A stretch of DNA of 64,000 nucleotides, from assembly GCA_012295275.1 (NCBI GenBank), contig CM022678.1, positions 11,308,282-11,372,281 of the forward strand, written 5' to 3'. Position numbers and translations under genes: made by a program. Below the pieces are notes generated by a model. That model saw only the letters and a program-made list of their open reading frames with translations. It made no database searches and had not been told where the DNA came from. Below are positions 23,380 through 34,200 of the stretch, piece after piece. This stretch comes from Chrysomallon squamiferum (Eukaryota; Mollusca; Gastropoda; Neomphalida; Peltospiridae). Positions within the stretch are counted from its first letter, which is position 1, and every line of letters starts with the position of its first letter.

Positions 23380-23600
23380 GTAAAATGTGTGTTATCACTG
23401 CAAGGTCAGCCAGTGGTCAGCAGGGGTCACTCCAGATGTTTTTCTAATCTAGTGGTCTTATGATTCAATGACAACATAGTTTGCCAATTACCAAACAGGC
23501 TGTTCAGTTTCATTCCTCCATAAAAGAAGAGCTCCATGAACAAATATTTATCTCCCTTATGGTAGCTCTCACAAGAAGAGGTTTAAAAAAAAAAAAAAAA
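23380..23600. promoter_or_regulatory. Complex patch with CCAGTGGTCAGCAGGGG
   Basis: CCAGTGGTCAGCAGGGGTCA at 23410-23429 joins the recurring palindrome arm to a CAGCAGGGG core that resembles the middle of vertebrate CTCF sites. The resemblance is partial and the protein is unknown. An A-tract at 23583-23603 closes the patch. Confidence 0.3.
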
Positions 23601-23876
23601 AAATTTAAAAATTTAAAAAAAGTTAAAGAATTTGAAAAATGCTTTGTATAACTGAAACCAAGCAAATGTGATATAGGAATGTGGAAAATTATTTCTTTTT
23701 TTGTTATTTTTTCTTCTTAAAAAGTAATTTAATAATAATAAATAATAATAGTAAAATAATTACTGAATATCCTTTCACTTATTTTTATTTAAATATGAAA
23801 GATTTGTGTTTTGTTCAAAATCTTGTTCAAACCAAAAAATAAAATTTGGTAAAGCTAAATAAAAAAGAATAATAAA

Positions 23877-23915
<39 letters not shown>

Positions 23916-25129
23916 CTGAATGAAAAATATTTGTGCTCAAAACTAAATAATAATAATGAAAAAAAATGGAAAGAAAAAAGTAATTCAACTGATATTCCTG
24001 ATCAAACAACTTTTTTTTTTTGATTCAAATAAATAAAAATAAGATTTTTAAAAAGGAATTTAAAAAAAAAATAAACAATAAACAGTTCAGAAGATGAATT
24101 AATCTTGAAATATAAATACTGTTTTTTTATTTTTTAAAAAAGAAAAAACAAACTGAAAAACCACAAAAAACTCCACCACAAAACAAAAACAAAACCCACT
24201 AAATGATAATGCAATTATTAATAATATTTACTAAAACTAAATAAAAAATGGGGTAGAAAAAGAATTACAAAAATTAAACAGAATAAATGTTTATTTTTCA
24301 AAACAAACAAAAAATAAATGGATGAAACAATATCTAACCAAAAACATATTTATCAAAACTGAAAAAAGAAGAAAATACTGAATGATAAAATTTTTTTTCA
24401 CTAATTCATGTTCATAGTTTAATAATAATAAAAGAATATTAGAAAAAATAAATTAAATATGTTAAAATATTAAAAAGCAGTTTAAAAACAGTTTATATTT
24501 TCATGAATTAATACTGACAGAAACAGAAAAATATATTTATAGAAACAAAATAAAATATGACTAAAAAAATTGAAGAAATGATGAAAAATGCTCAAACTGC
24601 AAAATGTTTGCTAAAACGAATGTAATGTGTTTGAAAAAATAAGAACAGTAAAATAAAACTTTGCAAACTGATATTCATATTTTATTCAGAAACAAGATTT
24701 GTATTAATATAAAATTTATGTAAAAATAACAGAAAAGGATGTGCTGAAAAATTTACATTTTATCTGAAAACAATATTTGTTAAAACCAAAACAAAATTAA
24801 GTAAAAAAGAAAAAAGAACTGAAATTTTTATATTTTATTCAAAAACAGTTTACTGAAACTAAAAATCAGCAAAAATATAACACAATAATAGTACGTGTTG
24901 AAAAATTTACATTTTCATCATGTAAACAATATTGACTAAAACAAAATTAAATGAAAAAGAAATAAAAAGAAGAAAAAAAAGACATCTGAAAAAACTAGAT
25001 AAACTAATATTCATGTTTTATTGATAAACAATATTTACAGAAACCAAATAAAATACATATATATATATATATATATATATAAGAAAAATGAGGGGAAACT
25101 GGTGAAAAATGAAAACGAAAAAAAAAAAG
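23601..25129. repeat. A-rich diverged repetitive region
   Basis: Contains (AAT)n at about 23875-23914 and a long series of loosely related units of the form ACTGATATTCATATTTTATTCAGAAACA...ATTTGTTAAAACCAAA...AAATAAA at roughly 100-130-bp spacing from about 24290 to 25050 (for example TATTCATATTTTATTCAGAA at 24670 and TTTTTATATTTTATTCAAAA at 24825). This is a decayed tandem repeat. (AT)n lies at 25056-25081. Confidence 0.65.
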
Positions 25130-25560
25130 CGCTAGACAAATCGATATTCCAGCCCGGTCCACAAAGAAATCCTCATTTTAGTAAAAACTCTTTTTCAGCA
25201 CTGTCTCGTTTCTTTAATGGTCAGAAAAATCAATTTCCCCCCGCGATGACCGCTCGCATCCAAACTTGGTAATATTTCGCTCAAAGCCTTCGCTTCTTTT
25301 TCCCTCGCTTCTTTACGAGGTGACATTTTGAGTTTGTTGGCTAGAAAACTAATCCAGTGGTCAAATCTGCGTCCACTTTGGCCATAATTTACAGTCCTCT
25401 CATCCAGTGTTGTGTCCAGCAGACTGGGACCCCAGGGTTTGGGTTGCTTAGCAACAGAAAATTAAAGCAGTGACCATGGTCTTCTGAAACTATTAACTTG
25501 GATTTTTTTTTTTTTTTTTTTTTTTGCCGTTGATGAGATACATGGTCACTCTAGGACTGG
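25130..25560. promoter_or_regulatory. Complex CpG-containing island with CCAGTGGTCA
   Basis: Unique balanced sequence with CpGs. It includes CCAGTGGTCA at 25354-25363, GCAGTGACCATGG near 25468, CATGGTCACTCTAGG at about 25541 and ACTGGTCAGTCAA at about 25556, plus GGTTGCTTAGCAACAG (near 25441), an X-box-like RFX palindrome. A short frame ends at 25272 without domain support. Confidence 0.35.
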
Positions 25561-25754
25561 TCAGTCAATTTTTATAATTAAATTGTCTTTCTGCTCTGGG
25601 ATATTTTTCAATCGATAAAACTTTTTCTTTTATCGTCTTTAATGAGAAAGTACAGAGAGAGGGAAAAAAAAAGAAGAAGAAGAAGAAAGAGGAGGTGGAA
25701 ATCTTTTAAAAATAAGTTAAACAAAATAAATAATAGTCTAATTATCAGTTTATT

Positions 25755-25792
<38 letters not shown>

Positions 25793-26520
25793 TAGTTGCT
25801 TATAAGTAAATAAATAAATAAATCTGCTTATTATATTTTATTTAGATATATTTATTTTTTAGTTATTTAGTAAATAAATAAATATATTTTTTTAGATAAA
25901 TTTTTAGTTGCTTATAAGTAAATAAATAAATCTGCTTGTTATATTTTATTTAGATATATTATTTTTTTGGTTGCTTAAATAAATAAATAAATAAATTTGT
26001 TTTTGAAAGAAAGGAATTTGGAATTATTAAATAGAAATATGTATCAAGAAATATATATATTTTTAAATTGTTTTTATTATATTTTGTGGATTTTTTTGTA
26101 AATAACTATTAAAAAAAACCTCCCAGAAAACAGCAACAGTAAATAAATAAATAAATAAATATAAAAAGACAATTGATTTAGAAATAATTCTAAAATATAT
26201 CTGGAAGAAAAGTGTTCAAAAAATAAAATGTAAAATTGAAAGCAATTTTTAAATGTTTTAAAATGTTTTAAACATGAAAATAAAAATGAATCACTGTTTT
26301 TTTTTTCTGTCCTATAATAATAATAAGAAGAAGAAGAAGAAGAAGAAAATAATAAAAACAGTAAAATAACAACAAAACCTAACTAACCAGTTAAACAGAC
26401 TAAATAAATCTGATAAATTTAATCTTTTCTAGTTACAAATTTTTCAGTTTATCTTCAGTAAACTAATACTTAGGTAACAGATAAATAACTGTTAGAATTA
26501 AACTGATTGATGTAACACCC
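25561..26520. repeat. AT-rich block with a tandem AAATAAATCTGCTTRTTATATTTTATTTAGATATAT repeat
   Basis: The phrase TCTGCTT.TTATATTTTATTTAG occurs at about 25823 and 25932, and TTTAGTTGCTTATAAGTAAATAAATAAA at about 25790 and 25900, giving an approximately 110-bp tandem duplication. (AT)n lies near 25757-25790 and (GAA)n at 26325-26346. Confidence 0.75.
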
Positions 26521-26525
26521 TTTGT

Positions 26526-26820
26526 TTGAACCTATTGTTATTATCATTGTTCTTCTTATTGTCACTATTATTAATATTAATATTATTAATTGCTCTTCTT
26601 CTTTTTATTATTATTATTGTCCCTATTATTTTCTTATTATTACTATTATTTATTAGTAGTAGTAGTAGTATTACAGTTATTATTATTATTCTTCTTCTTC
26701 TTCTTCATATTATTATTATTATTATTATTATTATTTTATTATTATATCATCATTATCATCAGCAGCAGCATTTCATCATCATTATTATCAACATCATCAT
26801 CAGCATTATCAGTCATCTTT
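26526..26820. repeat. ATT/CTT/ATC trinucleotide region
   Basis: Interrupted trinucleotide repeats (ATT, CTT, AGT, ATC, AGC) spanning about 290 bp. Leu/Ile/Ser-rich frames in several phases are repeat translations. Confidence 0.9.
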
Positions 26821-26924
26821 CTTCATTCTCATTATTACCATCAATTAATGAATTATTCATTTATTCAACATTTCCTTAAAATAAGAAAATAATAATAAAA
26901 TAAAAATATTATTCCACCTAAAAC

Positions 26925-27245
26925 AGATCACATCACTTCACCCAATCCTCCTCCTACTTTCCACCATGTTTAGTTGTTACTCAACAACCAGTGCAAACAG
27001 ATAACACTGACAGCAAACAACAGACAGACAGACAGACAACACAGCCCTGTGTTTTTGATAAGCACATCAACTGTCGTAACAGCCTTGCTGTGAAGGAGCT
27101 GGACCAGTGCTGTTTTTCTGCACTAGCTCTAAGAGATGACCTCTGACCCTTTCCATGCAAACTGTATCAGTTATGTAACTTCTCTTCTGAAGAGTTACTC
27201 TTTCCAGTTACCTGACCTGACATGTTATCAAAATCTACACTGAAG
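26925..27245. promoter_or_regulatory. Complex island, candidate regulatory element
   Basis: Balanced unique sequence with a short (CAGA)n at 27024-27040 and the words ATGACCTCTGACCC and TTACCTGACCTGACATG. These are direct TGACC repeats of the nuclear-receptor half-site type. No coding frame. Confidence 0.3.
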
Positions 27246-27523
27246 GAATTTTTGATAATTTTTTTTTTTTTTTTTTTTTGCATAATATTAGAAAGTTTAG
27301 AATAAATATAAGTCTATTCATTGCTGCTGGTGTTGTTACTGTTATTATTATTAAGTAGTAGTAGTAGTAGTAGTAATGTGTTACTGGAGGTTGTAGTAGT
27401 TGTAATAGTAGCTGTTAAAAGAGTACTTAGTAGTAACAGTAATAGTGACAATAGGATTAATTTAATAATAATAATAGTAATAATAATTATTATTGGTAGT
27501 ATTATTATGATTATTATTAGTAA

Positions 27524-27578
<55 letters not shown>

Positions 27579-28159
27579 GCAATACTAAGAGTGATGATAT
27601 TTTTTAAAGAAGTAACATTTTTGATTTTGTCCAAATTTTTGTTTATTTTCATTTATTTTGTTAGTTGTTATTTTGTTTTATAGTTTTGAGTTTTATATTT
27701 AATGTTTTTATTATATTTAATTTTTATTTATAAAAAAAATAAAAAGTTAAATTATTATTTATTTATTATCATTTTTCTATTCTTTCTTTCTTAATATATT
27801 TTTTTATCATTTTCTTATAGGGTTTCATTTTTACATTTTTTTTTTTGTACCTTTTATTTTATTCTGACTTTCTTTCTTTATTTATTTATTATTTTTTTTT
27901 TATTTTCTTATAATTTTCCATAGTGTTTTATTTTTACATTTTTTTTTTTTTTTTTTTTTTTTTTACGTTTAATTCAAAATCGCCCGACGACACAAACCTC
28001 TTGACACCCCCTTTGTCTGTTTTTTTCTCACTTCATTTTTATTTTTACATTAAAAAAAAAATAAAAGTTGACCAGGGGCTATGGGTCGCGTCATTATTTG
28101 TGGAGAAACACGCGCCTAACGGCATGCAGAACACAAATTAAGATATTTCTTTTTTTTCA
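27246..28159. repeat. T-tracts, AGT/AAT trinucleotides and (ATT)n
   Basis: T-run at 27259-27279, (AGT)n at 27355-27376, AAT/ATT repeats ending in a perfect (ATT)n of about 55 bp (27524-27577), TTTA-rich sequence and a T-run at 27940-27965. A short complex patch with CpGs lies at 27966-28140. Confidence 0.85.
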
Positions 28160-28319
28160 AATCAATTCCTGCATCAAAACAACCCGGGAATTATTTTAGC
28201 AGGCAGCCTGGTAATACCATTGTCAGTTTGAGTTAATTACGGCTTGGTGTCAACGTAATTAGATTAGGCTGTAATAACGTTGAGGTCGCTGTGACCTCAA
28301 GTGAAATGTCAGACGTCAG

Positions 28320-28320
<1 letters not shown>
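28160..28320. promoter_or_regulatory. Compact complex island with 21-bp nuclear-receptor-like palindrome
   Basis: Unique sequence with two TAATTA-class sites (GAGTTAATTACGG near 28230, CGTAATTAGATTAGG near 28253) and a palindrome at 28280-28300: arms TTGAGGTC and GACCTCAA around a 5-bp centre. Read as half-sites it is AGGTCG-CTG-TGACCT, one base from the classical inverted-repeat-3 arrangement. A poly-A run follows at once. This is the strongest single candidate regulatory island by site density. Confidence 0.4.
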
Positions 28321-28356
<36 letters not shown>

Positions 28357-28489
28357 AGAACAATTAATTTAAGGGGGGAAAATGAAGAAAAAAAATTAAA
28401 GATAAGAAAATATAGAAAAGGAAAGAAATATAATAATAATTTAAAAAAAAGAAAAGAAAAATGTTAAATTAATTTGAAGTGACTTTTTA
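28321..28489. repeat. Poly-A run (about 31 nt) and A-rich sequence
   Basis: A-run at 28320-28351 followed by A/G-rich sequence. A retroposon tail was considered, but no element body was recognised upstream. Confidence 0.8.
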
Positions 28490-28833
28490 TTTGGAGTCTT
28501 CTGCCCATTATAGGGTTGCTCTTTTCAGTAAGCACAAAGTTTCTATAATACAAACCTCCCCATAGGCTGCAAAGCACTTGACAGGAGCACTGTCTAGAAT
28601 GGAACACTCAGTACTAAAAAGAAGTCAAAATCTTCTCCATTCTTAACTCAGTCGTGTTTGTAGTAAATTGTAATAGTTTAAAATGAACTTACGTCTGTTA
28701 AATACAGAACAAAGTAAAAGAATGTATCTACTTTAAACGATAAACGGGCAATTCCCCACACCACACGTGCACACGCACGCACACACACGCACACACAAAA
28801 TTGTTGCAAATTTTTTAAATTTTTTTTTTAACT
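28490..28833. other. Unique sequence, no gene seen
   Basis: Balanced DNA with a CACACGCACGC patch at about 28760-28797. A GAACTTACGTCTGTTAAATAC segment reads on the minus strand as an acceptor and a donor only two bases apart, so it is not an exon. Confidence 0.45.
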
Positions 28834-29064
28834 ACCACTGGTCAGTGTGTTGTTTCCTAAAAAGACCACTGGTCATTTTTTTCTTTTCTTTTTCTTTTTT
28901 TAAGACCATATATATATATTTTAAAAAAGACAACTGGATGTTTTTGTGTTTTTAAAAACACTTTGTGGTCACTGTTATTTTTATGATTTTTTTTTTTTTT
29001 TTTTTTTTTTAAAGAAAAAAAAAAGCCTCTGGTCATTCTGTATTTTTAAACAGGCCACTGGTCA
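28834..29064. repeat. Degenerate array of the GACCACTGGTCA motif among A/T tracts
   Basis: Motif copies: ACCACTGGTCAGT (28834-28846), GACCACTGGTC (28863-28873), AAGACCATA (about 28902), AGACAACTGGATG (about 28928), TTGTGGTCACTG (about 28964), CCTCTGGTCATT (about 29027) and GCCACTGGTCAGTG (about 29054). Most are preceded by TTTTTAAA(A)A. This looks like a decayed tandem unit of about 30-100 bp built around the palindrome. Confidence 0.6.
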
Positions 29065-29218
29065 GTGGGCTGGCTGTCTGCTTGATGTGTTTTTAATCAC
29101 CGACTCGGCTGTTTTGACGAAAACAGATTTCTTCCTGGCTAATTGTCGCAAAGTGACAATGTCTAAGTGCTGGTGTCCTCGGGTCACGTTCCTTCTGTCT
29201 GCGGTTCAAGGGGGACAG

Positions 29219-29221
<3 letters not shown>
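29065..29221. other. Short complex patch
   Basis: Unique CpG-containing sequence between the motif array and the (TA)n(CA)n tract. No coding or RNA feature identified. Confidence 0.35.

Positions 29222-29303
<82 letters not shown>
29220..29303. repeat. (TA)n(CA)n compound microsatellite
   Basis: (TA)n at 29220-29239 passes directly into a perfect (CA)n tract to 29303. Confidence 0.97.
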
Positions 29304-29308
<5 letters not shown>

Positions 29309-29900
29309 TATAAACACTCACACACACTCATATACACACACTATATATATTTACATATTTATATTTTATTTCTGTGTTTTTTTTTCATTTTATATATATA
29401 TTTTTTTTGTCTGGTTCTTTGTCCCTGTCATATTCAGCATTTTCTTTTTATAGGACAAATGTTAAGGTAGGATCATATTTGTTTTTTTTCTTTCTGTCTG
29501 GATCATATTTGTTTTTTCTTTCTATCTGGATCATACTTATTTTTCTTTCGAAATTTTCAGGAAACTGTTTTCTAGTTTGAAATTCTTTAAGTTCCTTCAC
29601 TAATCTTTCTGTCTATCTTTTCATTTTTTTTTAAATTCCATTCACTTTTTTCATACTCTTTACTTTCTTTCTTATCCATCCTCTCAATTTTTCTTTCACT
29701 CTTTCATTCCATTCATTTAATCAGAATCTCTTTTTCTTTTTCTTTCATATTCATCCTTTCTTCTTTCATACTCATTTTTTTTTCTTTCATTTTCATCCTT
29801 TTATTTTTTTTCATTCTTTATTCCTTCTTCTTTAGTATTGTTGTTTTTGTGTTTTGTTTTTCCTGTACTACGTTTTATAAATAAAGACTATTTCAGACTG
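29304..29900. repeat. T/C-rich sequence with TCTGGATCATATTTGTTTT repeats
   Basis: Three copies of GGATCATAYTTRTTTTTYTT separated by CTTTCTRTCT lie at about 29470-29548. They are followed by TTTCATRYTCATCCTTT-like pyrimidine repeats at 29735-29825. A related GAATCATATATATTTGTTTT with the same GAAATTTTCAG.AAC tail lies at 30537-30575. Confidence 0.75.
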
Positions 29901-29915
29901 TGTTTGCCTAAAGAC

Positions 29916-30250
29916 ACACAACTGTTTTGTATATGTCATGTATCTGTACTATGTGACTAACTGGAATCTGACAGTAAACTTAACACAACTGTTTTGTATA
30001 TGTCATGTATCTGTACTATGTGACTAACTGGAATCTGACAGTAAACTGAACACAACTGTTTTGTATATGTCATGTATCTGTACAATGTGACTAACTGGAA
30101 TCTGATAGTAAACTTAACACAACTGTTTTGTATATGTCATGTATCTGTACAATGTGACTAACTGGAATCTGACAGTAAACTGAACACAACTGTTTTGTAT
30201 ATGTCATGTATCTGTACAATGTGACTAACTGGAATCTGACAGTAAACTTA
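29916..30250. repeat. 67-bp minisatellite, five copies
   Basis: Copies start at 29916, 29983, 30050, 30117 and 30184, with a sixth fragment at 30251. The unit begins ACACAACTGTTTTGTATATG and ends CTGACAGTAAACTTA. Copies 1, 3 and 5 end AAACTTA while copies 2 and 4 end AAACTGA, a dimeric pattern. Copies 1-2 read TACTATG where copies 3-5 read TACAATG. No other variation except one GATAG, so the array is young. Confidence 0.97.
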
Positions 30251-31244
<994 letters not shown>

Positions 31245-31304
31245 TTATTTAACCCTTTTCAAACACACACTTTAAAATGTAGAAAAAACAAACATGCATA
31301 TTTC

Positions 31305-31440
31305 TTTCATTCTTCCTTATTCGTGTTTATCAAGGTGGTTGTAATAGACAGGTTCTGCAATGTTTTCTGCTTTGTTCACGGTTGATTAGAACTGTCAGGA
31401 AGTGTTTCGTAATGTTCAACAGAAAACAGAGAAAGATTTT
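31305..31440 (-). repeat. Dispersed repeat copy B (inverted partner of 21700-21840)
   Basis: The reverse complement of 31437-31320 matches copy A with about two substitutions across 110 bp, and weaker similarity (TTCAGTTAAAAAT versus TTCAATTAAA) extends it at one end. The chance open frames seen on the minus strand in both copies share residues only because the DNA is shared. Confidence 0.8.
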
Positions 31441-31509
31441 TAACTGAATGCAGTACATGGCCCATTTTATCTTAAGCTGCAACATTTTTTTTTTCTTTTT
31501 TTTTTCACC

Positions 31510-31835
31510 ACAGAATTCCAAACTAATTGATATAAATAATATTTTGTGTAAAACTGTTATAGTTAATGTAAAAATGTTCGTATTAACAATTTTATTTATG
31601 TAAATATTTTACATACCAAAAGTAGTTGATATAAACAATATTTTATGTGAAAGTATTTCTATTAACAAGTTTGTTTATCTGAATATTTTATATTAATAAT
31701 ATAAACAATATTTTTGTGTATTTTTTAATGTTTGTGTTAACAAGTTTGTTTTTGTGAATATCTTACATACCAAACTAATTGATACATAAACCATATTTTA
31801 TTTAAAGTGTTTGTGTTAACAAGTTTCGTTTGTGT
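31510..31835. repeat. Diverged tandem repeat, about 95-105-bp period, three or more copies
   Basis: GTATTAACAATTTTATTTATG, CTATTAACAAGTTTGTTTATC and two GTGTTAACAAGTTTSGTTT-type words lie at about 31580, 31657, 31733 and 31812. Between them recur CATACCAAA.TA.TTGATA and ATAAACAATATTTT. Decayed minisatellite. Confidence 0.8.
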
Positions 31836-31839
31836 ACAG

Positions 31840-32410
31840 GGCTTGTTCAACAAAGTAAACACTTCATTATTTCATTATTCACAACAACATGCAAGGCCAG
31901 CGAAAATTTCACTTTTTATTTCTCAGCAAACGTCATAAACATTTGAACGAAACGCGTAACAGTCGATAATTCTTCGTCTTGTTTCGTCTCTCTTTCAACC
32001 ATTCTCTTCCAGTTTTTGTTATTTTCCGCTTCGATTGGTTTCACGACTCAAACATTGTGCGTTTTCTCCAACACGTTTTCTTACGTCTTTTGTTCGTTCG
32101 CCTGTTGCGACATTTCTTTCAGTTATTGTTTTCTCGTCTCGTGGCATCTGCAGCCGAACCGCCAGTTTTGCGCGCGAATTCCTCGCCCGGTTTATGCCCG
32201 GCATGCAGTTGGCTGAGCGAGAGCGAAAAGAAATTGACGTCTTGCGTAGCAGTAACAGCGGAAGATTATGCTCGGATAATGATCCTAATTCATTTGAAAT
32301 TCAGATGTAAAAATCTGCACACGACTGCCGATAAAACGGAGTATAATTGACAAGTGTCTGGCAGCCATTTGCATTTTTGCTATTTCTCGCTAAATGCTGG
32401 GAATAATTTT
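31840..32410. promoter_or_regulatory. CpG-rich complex island, candidate CpG island or promoter/enhancer
   Basis: About 570 bp with the highest local CpG content in the window (GCGCGCGAATTCCTCGCCCGG around 32170-32190). It includes CGATTGGTTTCACGAC (ATTGG box) near 32032 and TTGACGTCTTGCG (CRE-like) near 32234. Overlapping frames of 61-123 codons on both strands (31979-32350) reflect the low stop density of GC-richer DNA. None has a recognisable domain, but this is where I would look first for a 5' exon. Confidence 0.4.
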
Positions 32411-32939
32411 AAACGTTTTTTTTTTTTTTTTTTTTCGATCGGCTGGGTTATCTCTATTCCGTTTTTTTTTTTTTTTTTTATATATATACACACACACACA
32501 CATACATATATACATACATACGTAAAATTTTTTAATAAAATTATATTGTTTTTGATTCAATAATGAAGAAAATATTTTTTTAAAATATATTTTAATATTA
32601 ATGTAATGAAATTTTGTTATTAATTATTAAGAATTAATTTATTTGTCAGATTATGAGTTTAGTATTCATTTAGGTTTTTCAATAAGAAGTAGTACAACGT
32701 TTATCTGAATTCTGCTGGGTTTATGCACTGTAACATTTTTACATTATCATATTTCCCAATCTAGAACTGACTCCAGTGTTTGATGGCTGCAGTATGTGCA
32801 TGTGTGATTATAGAGAATTGCGTTTGAAAGATTATTTACTTTGTCTGTGTCCCCTCTGTCTCTCGTTTCTCCCTTTCACTTTGTCTCTTGCATTTTCTGT
32901 CTTTCTTACTCTGTCTGTCTGACAGTCTGTCTCTCTGTT
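32411..32939. repeat. T-tracts, (CA)n/(CATA)n and AT-rich sequence
   Basis: T-runs at 32416-32435 and 32462-32479, TATATACACACACACA at about 32480-32503 and CATA to 32523. AT-rich DNA follows, and the stretch ends in TCTGTC-rich pyrimidines (32840-32939). Confidence 0.75.
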
Positions 32940-33073
32940 TTCTGTTTTTCTCTTCACAACACTCTCAGAAGATACCAAAACTTCACAGTTATAAGAACCT
33001 AATCTAAGCAGTTTGCTTTCATCTTGTTTTGACCATTTATTCTGTCATTCGTTGAGATTGTTTTTAGTTTGTT

Positions 33074-33158
<85 letters not shown>

Positions 33159-33240
33159 CTCTTCACAATGGATTCCAGAAGAAGATAACAAAACATCAAC
33201 CTCACAGTCATAACAACTTAATCTAGGGAATTTAATCTTC
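32940..33240. repeat. (CT)38 tract flanked by a diverged about 75-bp direct repeat
   Basis: Left copy: CTGTTTTTCTCTTCACAACA...CAGAAGATACCAAAACTTCACAGTTATAAGAACCTAATCTA (about 32941-33006). Right copy: CTGTTTCTCTTCACAATGG...CAGAAGAAGATAACAAAACATCAACCTCACAGTCATAACAACTTAATCTA (about 33153-33226). The perfect (CT)n lies between them at 33079-33154. The repeat unit therefore includes or abuts the CT tract. Confidence 0.85.
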
Positions 33241-33289
33241 ATCTTTATTCACAAACAAATTTTTTTTATTATTATTATTAATATTTTTG

Positions 33290-33735
33290 CACTGGAGAAA
33301 TCTTGGATCATCTCTGCCAATGTGTCTTTACCCTCCCTCCCTCCTCCCTCTCCCCCCCACACAGACTCGGTCGCCACGACAACGGTCACTCACTGGAAAA
33401 ACACAGCCCCTGCATGTTCCAAATTGTTTTTCAATCGTCATGAAGTGGACGTCGCAGGACCTCGAGAATTGATTAAAACAATAAATTTCCTCCGCATTGT
33501 CATCGCGGATGACGTTGATGTAGAAAAATGGTGCTGCACCGTCTTGTGGCGCCGACGTTGTTTTGCTTATGTGTAAACGTGTCACATAGCTCATCAGAGA
33601 GTTACAGGTCGCGCTAATTGCGTTTGAGGCCGCTGATTGGTTAATTAATATGGGGCTGTTCTGATTTAGAGCTTGTTGATTGGTCAGTTCGGGTGTGAGA
33701 TACGTTTGAAAGCGAGCCCTAATTTCTTAATATTG
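33290..33735. promoter_or_regulatory. Complex CpG-containing island with two ATTGG boxes
   Basis: A C-rich head (33340-33360) is followed by CpG-containing sequence and then GCTGATTGGTTAATTAATATGG near 33633 and TTGATTGGTCAGTTCGG near 33668. The two inverted CCAAT boxes are about 38 bp apart. Frames of 61-88 codons on both strands (33287-33594) have no domain. Promoter-like architecture is inference. Confidence 0.35.
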
Positions 33736-34200
33736 TCACAAATCAGTGACACGGTGGCACTTTCTGCAGTAAATTATTTCTTTTATTTGTTTTTAAATAC
33801 ATTTTAGCTTTCAGTTGTGATGCTTGGTAATGAAAAAAATAATAATAAATAATAATAATAATAAAAAAAAAAAGTGAGATATGGAAGAAAAATATGTTTG
33901 TTAAATCAAAAAAATACCACAAAAACAACAAAAGCAAAGATTATGAATGGACTAATAATAAAGAAACAAACAAATAAATAAATAAAATAAACAAACAAAC
34001 AAACAAATTGATCAAATAAATAAACAAATACATAAATAAATAAACAAACAAATAAACAAATACATAAACAAACAAACAAATAAACAAATAAATAAACAAA
34101 TAAATAAATTGCAAAATAAATAAATCATAAATAAGTAAATAAACTTCAGTAAATAATTGCATAAAGAAGCTGAGAAAAATCAAAAAATATTTTAAATTAT
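33736..34200. repeat. A-rich block with (AAT)n and (AAAC/AAAT)n tetramers
   Basis: (AAT)n at 33837-33862 and mixed AAAC/AAAT tetramers at about 33960-34145. The minus-strand Leu/Phe/Tyr frame is a repeat translation. Confidence 0.88.

Noticed and set aside
28320-28351. Poly-A run as the tail of a retroposed element
   Set aside because: The sequence upstream shows no pol III promoter or gene fragment and no target-site duplication was identified; homopolymer runs are common throughout the window.
28690-28712. Acceptor and donor consensus on the minus strand
   Set aside because: They are two bases apart, too close to bound an exon.
28946-29470. 174-codon + frame
   Set aside because: Crosses a T/A-run, the motif array, (TA)n and (CA)n; the short unique middle part has no recognisable family signature.
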